Origin: Hydnum rufescens UP504
Lineage: Eukaryota; Basidiomycota; Agaricomycetes; Cantharellales; Hydnaceae
Length of the DNA: 64,000 bases
Reading direction: 5' to 3'
Assembly (NCBI GenBank): GCA_014904985.1
Contig: MU128909.1
Location: 172,566-236,565 of the forward strand
Made by a program: the position numbers and the translations under genes. This document shows, in pieces, positions 34,741 through 46,069 of the stretch. The notes beneath the pieces are model-generated. The model was not told where the DNA came from. It searched no databases and was given only the letters and a program-made list of their open reading frames with translations. Numbering within the stretch: the stretch's first letter is position 1; every line of letters starts with the position of its first letter.

Positions 34741-36347
34741 TCACCAATCCACATTCTCATCAACCATCTCCAAACGCGCCCGCATAGTACCGAAAAGTTT
34801 GTCCCATACTCTAGTCTGTTTTCCATAACTCATAGCCAGCCGCCGGTCAGCTTCGGATCAATCAGGCATCACAGATGGGGGAGGTTCACATACTTGAAGG
34901 ACTTGCGCCATCCGTTACGGTGATGAAGATCACTTCGCGTCGATCGATTGAGTACTCGGTCCTGGCCGTGATGAGAACAAAAGGCTCACTGGTCTTCACC
35001 AATGACATCCATGCCAAGAGGACGAAGGACGGGACCGGTGACCGGTTGTTGTTGGTAGACACGAATACCAGAGTGGCCGACTACTTCGGCATAGAGTATA
35101 TACACCGAGGTGATCCACTGATGCGAGGCTGCTTGTCATAGATCCGACACCCAGCAAGCAAGATTGAACTCACCAAAGTGAAGAAATCAACGGGATATGT
35201 GATGTAAGCGAGAAGCGGAATAACTAAGAAACCGAAGACCTCTTCCTCGGGATCTATAGAGGAATGTTCAATAAATCCCTTGCCTGATCGCAAATTATCA
35301 TCAAGCCTACTGTACCTGAGAATGCAGAAAGAAGGGCGTTGGGGTGTTTTGCCATGTGATGCTAAAGACAGTAGACCCAAGGGGAAGCGTCAGGGATCTG
35401 TAGAGGATGGTAGGTTGAGGATTCTTACGGTCTTGTGGAACTTCCAGAGGAACTGTAGAGGATACCTTAGCGGAGAACACAAATAGTAAGATTTGAAGCC
35501 TTACGTCAACCTCATGCATTGCTCGATGATAGATGCTTCAATTGGTATTGTCAAAACAAAGAGCCACATGTCAGAGAAGCGAGTCTGACTCACTAGAACC
35601 AGAAATCCAAACTAGTCGTGAACAGGAACATATGCAGAGGTAACCGGGGTGCAATATACGGAATCTCGAAACGGTCATATGCCGCGAGACAATAGAACAC
35701 TGGGCGGACCGTCATGACGAATAATAAACCGACCTGCAGCACGTTGAGAAAAGCACAGGGAAATAATGAAGCCACAACGTACCAATGTCGATTTTAGGCG
35801 CAGATCAGGAATACCGTCGCGCGGGACTTGACCATCCAAGAAGCCATGCTTCAGCGCCAGAGTGTTCATATGGAGCGTCGTCATCATCCCAAATACGAAG
35901 AATGCGAGGGAATAGACTACTACGGCCATCCACATAGGCCACGAAAAATCAAAGTACTTGATGGATATGTACTGAATCGCGATCGGGGCAACAGCGCGGG
36001 GGAATATGAAGACATCTAAAATAAGGGAGGGTCTGAGGGAGGCACATCTGGCAGACACGGAGATATCATTGGCCACGTACGTTGCTCCCAGAGCGAATGA
36101 ACAGCCGGCTTCCCATCTCGTGGCCAGCTTCACCCTTGAACATATATTGATATGCCAACCAGCCAAACGGATTGCTTATGGATCTGTTGCTGGGGTCCTT
36201 GTGCCATGTACTCCTCATAAATGGTGGGTCATTGGCAGAAGAGGGTTTGGAACGATCGGGAGCCAGGTCGCTGAGTTTAACGGCTGGGGAGACCTTGGAA
36301 GTTCCGGAGCCAACGCCCAAGGAATCAAGAGATAAGTCAATCGCCAT
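34741..36347 (-). CDS. Fatty acid hydroxylase/sterol desaturase superfamily protein (copy A)
   Basis: Members are di-iron membrane oxidases acting on lipids or sterols. The start MAIDLSLDSLGVG leads to STWHKDPSNRS and DVFIFPRAVAPIAIQYI. Membrane spans follow (MWMAVVVYSLAFFVFGMM, VGLLFVMTVRPVFYCL). The histidine boxes are HRAMH, HKTHH and, near the end, DLHHRNGWRKSFK. The C-terminus is YGKQTRVWDKLFGTMR...DENVDW with TGA at 34741-34743. Two introns end AAG (before CATCTATCATCG and before TGATCTTCATC). The reading frame is intact throughout. The substrate is unknown; neighbouring P450s and a GMC oxidoreductase suggest lipid or terpenoid oxidation. Confidence 0.8.
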
Positions 36348-37864
36348 GCTTTCGTGTTTGTGTCCGCAGTGGGTTTTCTCGGGTGGTATGGAGAGGGAAA
36401 AATGAACTCGAAGAAAGTTCAGTAGCGGGGCGAATCCCCAAGCCCCAGCCAACTGGTTATCCTCGGAGGCATATGTCACCCTGGGTACGCGTACGACCAT
36501 CGCTATACTGTACAAGTGTTATGCATGATCGGACAGGCCGCGAAGGGGTGAGACTTATTACGCTTCTTCTTCTTTGGTCGCCCCCACAGATAGGAGTGCT
36601 GCGTCCAGAACGAGTTAGGTCATGCATGTGTCACAGCCGCCCTCCCACTTTCCGAGGATAAAACGTTGCGGTCTTCGAAGGATTCGGCATTTCGTGTGAA
36701 CGGCTTGCTTGCACTGATTTGACCCAAGTTCCTGATTGGCCTTTGTGTACAGAGATTGAAGCAGAGCCCGGTGCGTAGACACTGGACACTGATTGACTGT
36801 CGGGCAGGCCAAGCTGGAGGAGGGCGAGCAGGCCTCCCTTATGCACTCTTACGACTGGCTAGTTAACAACTGGGCCTCTCCACGTTGGCAGCCCATTTCA
36901 AGTGGATACTGTGAGTCAATCGGAGACACTACGACAGTGCATGACTCTGAATGAATTACGGGATGATTAGAAAATTATCTGAAGCCAGACTTGGTCCAGT
37001 TCTAGCGGTCACTGCGATGGCGGCAAGGGCTCTGATGATGCTGAACTGGGCTAGTACTCGCTGATTTGCATGTTCTGTTCTTCGGTAATGAGCCTTTCAT
37101 CTTGGCCGATGTTGAGTTCAGCATCGCTCATCAGGATTCCGGAAGCAACTCCATCAATTCAAACGAAATCGAGAGCCCAGAAGCCGCCTGGCAAGAATCG
37201 AGCGAATCGGTGCTGGGGCATTTCCCCAATATTGTCCATAGATGCACCCACCCAGGACACTACGACCACCCAAGGCAGTACTAGTGTCGACCCCCCAGAA
37301 GCGGGAAAGTTGCCATCATTGATTCAAGAGTGCCACAAGCTTGGTCATGTTAGTTGCCTTGAAGCTTCATCCTTTGGCTAAAACTAGGATGCCTGTCAGG
37401 TCATGTATAACACATGGTAATTCGTATCAAAGGCGACATCCCTGTCCGTCGTAACACACGACTCGTACCGCAACGTGACATATACCCAGCAAGCAAGATT
37501 AAACTCACCAAAGTGAAGGAATCAACGGGATATGCGACGCAAGCGACAAGGTGGATAATTAAGAAACCGAAGATCCCCTCGCGATTGATAGAGGAATATA
37601 CAATAAGTGATCACAATCGACGTGACGTTTACCTGTTTGTAGGGCGACTCATATTCAAAAGAGGAAAAACCTCAGCCCTTCGCCATCTGGGCGGCCTGTC
37701 GGTTCCGTGTATAGCAATGGTTTCGATGCCCGGGGTGCCGTATACCTATTTAAAGGCATCCAGCTGGGGTTTGGGAATTCGCCCCCGCCAAGCTTTCTTA
37801 TAGCTCGTTTCGTCGTCGTCATCTCACCGAGGGAAACACCTGCGAACGACCCGAATACGAAAGC
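36348..37864. other. Spacer between inverted hydroxylase copies
   Basis: This spacer carries both 5' flanks, which share about 40 bp just upstream of each ATG (ending ...ACGAAAGC before ATG), and a fragment of a third copy. No other gene is recognised. Confidence 0.5.
37485..37606 (-). pseudogene. Fragment of a third hydroxylase copy
   Basis: This 122-bp segment is clearly similar to 35150-35278 in copy A and has the same orientation. It covers the exon encoding the PVDFFTL membrane span and the following intron start. Nothing on either side matches the rest of the gene, so it is an isolated remnant. Confidence 0.7.
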
Positions 37865-39461
37865 ATGTCCACTTCCCTGCCTCTTGACCCGTTGGAACTT
37901 TGCTCTGAAACTACAAATCACTCCCGAGCCGTTAAGCCCAGCGACATGGCACCCGAGCATTCCGGATTCTCTGTGGCCAATAACCCACCCTTTATGACCA
38001 GCACCTGGCACAAGGATCCCGCTAACAGGTCCATGAGCAACCCGGTTGGGTGGCTGGTGTATCAGCATATGCTCAAGGGTGAAGCTAGGCCACGAGAAGG
38101 AAACCAGCCGTTCATTCACTGTGGGAGCAACGTACGTGGCCAATGATATCTCCGTGTTTGCTAGATGTGCCTCCCTCTGATTCCCTCTTATTTTAGATGT
38201 CTTCATATTCCCCCGCGCTGTTGCCCCGATGGCGATTCAGTACATATCCATCAAGCACTTTGATTTTCGTGGCCTATGTGGATGGCCGTAGTAGTCTATT
38301 CCCTCGCATTCTTCGTATTTGGGATGATGACGACGCTCCATATGAACACTCTGACGCTGAAGCACGGCTTCTTGGACGGGCAAGTTCCACGCGACGGTAT
38401 TCCTGATCTGCGCCTAAAATCGACATTCGTATGTTGCACCTTCACTATTTCCGGATACTCTCCTTAACGTGCTGCAGGTTGGCTTATTGTTCGTCATGAC
38501 GGTCCGCCCAGTGTTCTATTGTCTCGTGGCATATGACCGTTTCCAGATGCCGTCGATTACACCTTGGTTGCCTGTGCATATGTTCCTGTTCACGACTATC
38601 TTGTATTTCTGGTTCTAGTGAGTCGGATCCGTTTCTCTGACGTATATGACTTTGTTTTGACAACACCGAGTGAAGCATCTATCATCGAGCAATGCATGAG
38701 GTTGACGTAAGCCTTGGAAATCTTACTATTTACGATCCTTCGTAAGGTATCATTTATACAGTTCCTCTGGAAGTTTCATAATACCGTAAGAACCATCGAC
38801 CGAGCTTCCTCTACTGACCCCTGACACTTCCCCTCGGGTGTGTTGTCTTTAGCACCACATGGCAAAACACCCCAACGCCCTTCTTTCCGCATTCGCAAGC
38901 AGGCTTGGTGACAATTTATGGTTAGTTAAGGCCTATTCTCATCATTCCTCTATAGATCGCGAGGAGGAGATTTTCAGTTTCTTAGTTATCCCCCTCCTCG
39001 CTTACATCTCATTTCCCGTCGATTTCTTCACTTTGGTGAGTTCAATCTTACTTGCTGGGTGAGGAACCTATGACAACTAGCCTCGTATCAGTGGATTACC
39101 TCGGTGTATATGCTCTATGCAGAAGTGCTCGGCCACTCGGGTATCCGTCTCTACCAACAGCAGCCTGTCACCGGTCCCGTCCTCCGTCCTTTCGGTATGG
39201 GTCTCGTTGGTGAAGATCAGTGGGTCCTTCGCTCTTGTCACTGGCAGGACTGAGAGCTCAATCTCCGTGCCAAGTGATCTTCATCACCGGAACGGCATGG
39301 CGCAAGTCTTTCAAGTATGTGATAGCCCATTTCTGAGGCCTGATTGATCCGAAGCTGACCGGCTAGCTATCAGTTACGGAAAACAGACTAGAGTGTGGGA
39401 TAAACTGTTCGGTACTATGCGACCTCGTGTGGAGATGCTGGATGAGAATGTGGATTGGTGA
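37865..39461 (+). pseudogene. Fatty acid hydroxylase/sterol desaturase superfamily, frameshifted inverted copy B
   Basis: It is collinear with copy A from MSTSLPLDPLEL and STWHKDPANRS to MRPRVEMLDENVDW (TGA 39459-39461). It keeps the same intron positions and the boxes HRAMH, HNTHH and DLHHRNG. Two single-base changes break the frame relative to A. A T is missing in the run at 38264-38267 (GATTTTCGTGG against GATTTTTCGTGG), giving a stop a few codons on. A C is inserted near 39296 (AACGGCATGG against AACGGATGG), destroying HRNGWRKSFK. Two independent indels make a pseudogene more likely than a sequencing error. Confidence 0.75.
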
Positions 39462-40580
39462 TTGGTGAATGATGTATTTTGCCCTCTTAAAAGCAATTCT
39501 CCTTCTCCAGTATCGCGATAGTTGAAAGAATCTGCATTCCTTAACCCGTGCTCTGTCTTGTTGATTTCTTGAGTGTAATTCCTTACCTCCCATCATTTCA
39601 TTGCCTTCTTTTCTTGTCCTGGTTCACGGCTCAGAATAATATTATAGACGCCCGCGTTGGCCAGCGACTAACACCCAACAAGGGATTAAAGTCTCCAGAA
39701 TCATTTAGTCCAGGTTCTTGATGTCTCAAACACTACTCTAAAAAACTGAAATATCTTACAAGATTGATTCCTCCTTGGGGTAGTATATTTAGGGCCCTTT
39801 CGGGCGCGCGAGAAATGTTTCTGACGCCTATTCCTCACAGACGTATTTCGAAATATTGGGAAGCCTTTCGGTTTAGAAACACCTAGATGCTGATTTCTAC
39901 TCATCTACATCTCCTCTTTTGCCGTCCTTCTCATTCGGAGACGTACGAACGCCATACGGCAACGGCCGAATGGCGCGAGAGACAACTGCGACCCCTGAAT
40001 CGCTATGTCGTCGTCCTCGCCAATGCAATATCAATTTATTTTCCTCACTGGCACCACCAGCACTACACCTCTGGCCATGGCCCTCCTTTACCTTTTCATA
40101 TCTTTTCCTCTGTGAATAGTACCTAAACTTATAATGATAAACATACAGGATACTACCCATACAGTAAAATATAAGGAGATATTTCCAACATTCTCGCGAA
40201 CATACACAGCTCTCCTAGGATGATCACCGGAGATGCACCCATGAGGTCACAAGGCAGAGAAACCGAGTGGTTTTTTTTCTTGCTGCTGCTGCTGCTGCCA
40301 CTACCATGTTAATCCTGTACACTGAGACCTACTTTGACAAGTCCTACACACTTCTCTCACAAATTTTTTTCTTTGCTAGACTTTGAATGAGTTACGGTAA
40401 TACATATCTACGTACCCATATATACACTGGCCAAGAACATTTGGCAATTTATCCCTGGCCGGCTCATAGAAGGCGATTGCTGTTTTTTTTTTTTGCTTTC
40501 TTTGTATACAACATGCGAGAATGTGAGAATGCGAGAAGGACGAGAGTGCGAGAATGCGATAATATCTATGATATTATTAT
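39462..40580. other. Convergent 3' spacer
   Basis: The spacer lies between hydroxylase copy B (+) and the GMC gene (-). It holds a (CTG)5-type microsatellite near 40280-40298 and a GAGAATGCGAGAA-type simple repeat near 40515-40560. No gene is seen. Confidence 0.55.
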
Positions 40581-43500
40581 TTAGTGTTCTTTTTCCTCGT
40601 TTATGGTGTCTTCTTGCTGCTTCGCGTCTGCCTTGATAATGTCCGAGACCTAATTGGAAAAAAAAAGGGGGTTGTTGAATAGTCAGCCGAAGAGAGCAAT
40701 AACGATAACGAGGTTGAAAGGGAGAAGGAATTTGGAGGATAGTTTCAGAAGATATCAACCTCTAATCACGTGAGGGAGACAAACAGAGCGCACCTTCTCG
40801 GCTATCCCGTAGATCGTCTCTTGAATATGAGCAGCGATATTCTACACAAAGCGCCCAAAGCGTCGAATGAAATTGAAATTAAATAAAAGCAAGAAGACAA
40901 CGAAAGAAACGAGGGGGGAAAAAGCGTGGGGATGAGCGTTTGCATGGGCCCCCAGGAACGGAGTTGGACTCACGAAGGGGAACACAGACGCATCAGCCTT
41001 TGAATATAAACGCCTGTGTCACCGCCGACCGTCGGGAAAAAGAGTGAGGTGAACGACTTACGACACGGAGATTAGCCGTCCCATACACTTTGAGTTTAGA
41101 ATCCACGACTCCATGATCCTCGCGAGGAAGCATCGCGGCCGTCCCAACCTAAATCATCCCCAAACACACAAAACGCAGAAACATAGAAACAAAAGCTTCA
41201 GTTCTGCTTGACAAAATTCCCCCCCTAGAAAAGTCAGGATGGACAGTACCACGCACAGGATGATAAACGGGTTCCAGCCCATTCCTCACATACTCCCTAA
41301 CAGCCTCATCGTCCTCCCACCTAATCCCCTTCTCAACACCATCATCACCACCAATCCAAACAGGCTCCACACTTCCAATCGTCATCTCCCTCAAAGGGGA
41401 GTGGCGATGCAGTGTGCGCGTGAACCTGACAGCATGGACGAGCACGTCGAGGTCGATTGTGCTGGACAAATAGGCCGGGTCCACTGCGGGCTTCACCAGC
41501 GCGTCCGCGGACTGGATGTGCACCGTCCCGCGCGAGATGGGGTGCGTGTTAGCGACGAGTACCGTGTGGTAGTGCGTGTTTGGTTTGGGAGTCTTGCCTG
41601 GTGAGGGGAAGAATCCCTTTTTTTGTGTGTGCAAGAAAGAATCAAAGTTTCGGGTTCAGAATCAAGAAAGAGAGAAAGGGAAGAATGTTGAGGAGACGAG
41701 GAAGATGAGGATGGGTAGATCGACGGAATATGGACGTACCGGGTAGGTAATAATCCTAGCCCCAAAGATGGAGGTTACGTCAGGTACCAAAGCGAGAAGG
41801 GAGCCCCACGACCCAGGCAAAAAAAAAAACACGCACTCGAGCTGGGCATGTCGTTCATTGTCGAACCATTCCTCCAGCAATTGGCGCTGCTTCTTTAAAC
41901 CAGGCGTAGAATCGAACCCAGTTGAGTCCCTCAGTTCTGCCTTCAGACGAGCCACTTCCGCAGGCGGGGTGAACTTGTTGATAGGGAGGAAAGCGAATGC
42001 GGAGTGCGTGCTGGTATAATATTCCTTTCTGAGACTTGCTGTGAGGAGATACGTTTTGAATACGGTTACGAGTTACGATTACGATAAAGGGTTGATGACA
42101 GCGGGGTACATGGTAGTCAGAGAGAGATCAAGGATGGATCGGATCGGCTAAATCGACGGGGAAACTCAACTAGAGCGCCTCCTCGGCTTCAGAACGACCA
42201 GGTTCACGCAGGACATCGAGCGTTGCAAGTTCGGGCTTGACTTCGTAGACAGTAGGGACGTAGTTGTGGTCCTTAAGGTACCATCGTTAATGAGATACTT
42301 TTTCCCTCATGCAGGAAGCGTGGCAGTAGGGAAAAGAGGTAAGTCTGTACCTGCAAGTTGGAGCCAACGCCAGGAAGTTCCACCTTGGTAGGAATACTAA
42401 ATTGATCCAGAACGGACTTATCGCCAATCCCTATTACAGCCCCGAAGCGTCAATAATTGAAGGACTACTGGTCCTGATGAAAGCGTCTGCCCGAAAGAAA
42501 TGGGAAGACCACACAGACCAGAAAGCTCAAGGAGTTGAGGGGTTTGGAAAGCACCCGCGGATAAGATGACCTCCCTCTTCACAGGAACGCTATACACCTT
42601 TCCTCCACTCACGAATTCGATAGCAGTAGCAGTGTACGGCTCCGCATCGCCCTCGAGGGCGATCTTAGTGACTTGGGCACCAGTGAGGACAACGAGGTTC
42701 GGGCGAGAGGCGTTGGGGCGTAGTATGCAGGAGCAGAGTAGCTGCGGCGGGCGGTGGCCGGGTCTACCGAGGAAAGAATTGAATAAGACCCAGTTGCGAG
42801 CCCGGATGCCTATGCGTTGGAAAAGAAGAGTTCGTATGAGGTTGACAGAAACCTGGCGGGTGAAGTTGGGAAAGGGGTCGTACGGCGTCAGGGTTCCTTT
42901 CGAGTCCAATGTTGTCAAGGGTTTGAAAAAAGGGGGTGCTCAAGTCACTCTGCCATGGGTTGTGGGATTTTTTGAGCTATGATTGGAGTAATAAGCGAGT
43001 GAATAGAGGGAACTGAAAGAGGAAGGAAGAAGCAGATACTGACGGGCCCGTAGGTACCATGCATATCATCGGCAAGTTTAGAATTGATTTTTTCATTGAA
43101 TTCGTTATCGCTGGGAATCAAAGTTTGAGACTACAAAGAGGTGACAAAGAATTATGTCAGTTCGGATCCTCTCTCTCAGGAACGGTATGTATGGGGGGCG
43201 AAAAGAGCGTGGGGAAGAATCAGGTCAGCACCTTTTTTATATATTTCAGGAACGACAGCCAATTCCATCCTTCATTACCAAGGGTCTCGAAGGCTGCGGA
43301 GACGAGATCACGAGTGGGCCGAAGTGAACGGAGAGCGGTAGACGAGGGATCATACCATCATACTCTTCTTTGGATGCTCTGGGCATCCAAGGCGGATGGC
43401 GAATGCGTTTAGGATCTCAAGTTGAGCAATGGGCAGCACCAATTTCCAGCGTTCGCCACTCACCTTCCCTGTTAGATCGCAGGCGTAAGTAAAGAATGCA

Positions 43501-44106
43501 GCAAAGAGCTATGAGGGTAAACGATTCACCCAAGTCATGAAGTTTAGAGCGCTAGAACCTCCAAGGACCTTTCCCCTGTGAATCCGTGAGAGGGTTTCCT
43601 TGGATTGACAACAGGAGGTGGTTGGAGACTTACCGAGGATGAAAAATAGGGCGGTCGTTGAGATGCTTTTGAGGGACTGTGAGAAAACTACGGAGGGAGT
43701 AGAAAGGGGGGATGCAGCGACGAGGGTTGGAGTGGACTCACGCCCAATCGAAAGCAGGATTACCGAGCGCACGACCAAAGTATCCTATGCAAGAAAACAG
43801 TGTCATGACATCATGATTTCGGACCGAAGGATCGTATCTTTTAGCATGGAGGAACGCACCGGGGACGTTGATGAGAGGCTCCTCAGGGTGATATCCCCCT
43901 GCTTCTAACACGCCCACAGTGACATTCACGTCCTCGCTCAATCTGCTCAAGCGACACGTCAAACAATTAGAAGCCCGCTCTATTCGGCGTATTCGGCTCT
44001 CTGAGACATACCGAGCGGCGACAACGAGGCCAGCAGTGCCACCTCCAACGACGATGTAATCAAACGCGTTTTTCTTGATGAATTCTTCAGGGGTTGGAAA
44101 CGACAT
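40581..44106 (-). CDS. GMC oxidoreductase (glucose-methanol-choline family)
   Basis: FAD-dependent alcohol oxidases of this family make H2O2 or oxidise sugars and aryl alcohols. The start MSFPTPEEFIKKNAFDY leads straight into the FAD-binding VVGGGTAGLVVAARY. VTVGVLEAGG, GNPAFDWA, GKVLGGSSALNFMTW and PNLVVLTGAQVTKI follow, and the GMC signature VILSAGAFQTPQLLELSG comes next. The catalytic region is EPVYHP joined to VGTAAMLPRED (first His), then KVYGTANLRV, DASVFPF and AAHIQETIYGIAEK. The end is KADAKQQEDTINEEKEH with TAA at 40581-40583. There are many introns. No signal peptide is visible, so it is probably intracellular. The exact subfamily cannot be fixed by eye. Confidence 0.8.
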
Positions 44107-45511
44107 TGCAGGGCGGTGTTCGTAGTCCTAGGTTTTTCTTGCACTCTCCCAATCGGTACAAGATGCACAAGATACGGAGAACAGACGAGGGGGCAGTGCG
44201 CTGGGTGATTGGGAACTAGAGATGACCGATATTAGCAAAGCGTGGAGACATCAGCGGCAATGGTTTCTTCATATGAAACACACTCTACTGTATGTGCATG
44301 CTCCCCCCATCAATCGCCGTCCCATCAACTTGTAGCTTCCCTTCCCCATCGCCATCTCTCCGCCCTCAATCCACTATACCCTGTCCGTGCAAGGCTTCAC
44401 TGGTTAGATCAAGCTATGAAACTAGGGAGAAACTAATAGCTTAAAACCTATTAGCCTATTCTCTGATTAGTAATGGATTGTAGAAGTGGAAGATGGCAGA
44501 GTCAGTGTTGCATGATCTCCAGTCAGACCCGACTGAGCCAAGTAATTAACCACAAAATGAATTGCATCTCCAGTCTAGATCAAGCATCCCCGCGAGGACA
44601 CTGCCATCCCTCGATAGTCTCCATTGAGTATGAAGACTGCGTGAAGGGACCAGGAGACGACCTGTAACCTGTTGGCAAACACCGTGGCCTCGCAGTGACC
44701 GGATACATCCGGGGTACGGCAAATTAGTCACCGATCCACATGTACACGTAATCATTTCTAATCTGATGTTATATAATTGTTGGCCCTTCACAGGTGCACC
44801 GATAATCTATAATAGGGTGCATGTGGTAAAAACAAATGAGGAGGAGGATTAGAAACGGAGGCTCCAGATTCGCCCACTATTGAGAAATTATTGGTTACAG
44901 CCTGAACCGCCATGATTGGAGGTCTACGAAGAGAATCGGCGCATTCATACCTCGCTCACTCTCACTGCTACGCTCGCCATCGCGTTTGATTTATTATACA
45001 TGGCTTCTATGAGACAGATGCTCCATATGTGTTGTTATGATCAACAAGGCAGAGATACGGCGAATAGAGCACTCACAGGAAAGCTCTTTGCATGTTAACT
45101 TCCTACTACTGATTTTAAAACCAACAGCATCCCCCATTGGAGAATGAGTCCGGTCACGAAACTAGTTGCCATGGACACCTTTTCGGAACTGTTACAGTAA
45201 AAAAGAAAGTCCCATAGTGCTATCATCACCTCACCTATCTGCCTCAAACTCATTATTGGAATGCTTTTTTTTTTCATCCTGTGACACAAAAAATGCCCCA
45301 ACGTATCATAGTTGACGAAAACAAAGAGCCGAGACTCGTTTAGTTGGCCTGGACCGGTCACGGCACCGCTACTGCCAGTGACAAGTCGTGAGAGAGAAAG
45401 TCCACCACCGGATGCACAGGCTAGGAAGGAGGACAACTGGTGGTATTGAGCTCTATTAGCTTAACCATTGCTACACGCTGGCTATACTGATAGCCCTAAA
45501 TCCACGCTTTT

Positions 45512-45533
45512 CCCCGCCCGACGCCGGGCGGGG
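45512..45533. repeat. Perfect 9-bp GC hairpin
   Basis: CCCCGCCCG (45512-45520) and CGGGCGGGG (45525-45533) are exact reverse complements around an ACGC loop. The hairpin lies between the 3' end of the DUF6534 gene and the GMC gene. Its function is unknown. Confidence 0.8.
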
Positions 45534-45545
45534 GCAGCAGCACGT

Positions 45546-45712
45546 GGTACGATTCACTCTCTATAATGATTCACCATTATCCGTGAGAACGTGATTCACT
45601 TCGGGAGCGTCATCCGGCGGAATGCCGGCCTTTGGTAGCCGCGCTCTCTGCCGATGCTTTGCGGTATGAATCACTATGATTCACCGTTGTCCGCGACAAC
45701 ATGATTGATTCG
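45546..45712. repeat. Cluster of TGATTCAC motifs with a 110-bp direct repeat
   Basis: TGATTCAC occurs at 45567-45574, 45592-45599 and 45677-45684, with variants at 45550-45557 and 45667-45673. The block starting at 45566 (ATGATTCACCATTATCCG) is repeated, diverged, at 45676 (ATGATTCACCGTTGTCCG). The motifs resemble bZIP sites, but binding is speculative. Confidence 0.6.
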
Positions 45713-46069
45713 GCAAACGACCGTCTCTACTGAAGGCACGATCAAGGCTAATATACTCTACCGCAAGTGATTGTGACAATAACAATAGTAACGACGTCGA
45801 CGGCGACGAGTATGCAAGTTAGGTGGATCGGGATCCGAGGAAGGTTCAAATACATACGTGTAGCCAGGGAACGAAATAAAGTTCTCACAACAACAGGGGT
45901 CGAGAGTATATGCAGGGTAGAAATCGAATTATCAAAATGAGGATGATTCTCAACAGTGATTTCCAAACCGGATTTCCTTCAACCAATGAGAGGAAAGTCG
46001 CAGCAGCAGCAGCAATAGGTCATACTAGTAATAGCATGCGTGGTAAAGGGGGTGTACGCCTTTTGTTGA

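Larger units (their letters stand above)
44107..46069. other. Intergenic region upstream of the GMC gene
   Basis: This 2-kb stretch has no recognisable gene. It contains a perfect GC-rich hairpin and a cluster of TGATTCAC motifs, listed separately. Confidence 0.5.

Noticed and set aside
37655..38206. Long minus-strand ORF opposite hydroxylase copy B
   Set aside because: It is the antisense shadow of conserved coding sequence on the plus strand.
40280..40298. (CTG)n repeat as a functional element
   Set aside because: Short microsatellite in a 3' spacer; nothing sets it apart from chance expansion.
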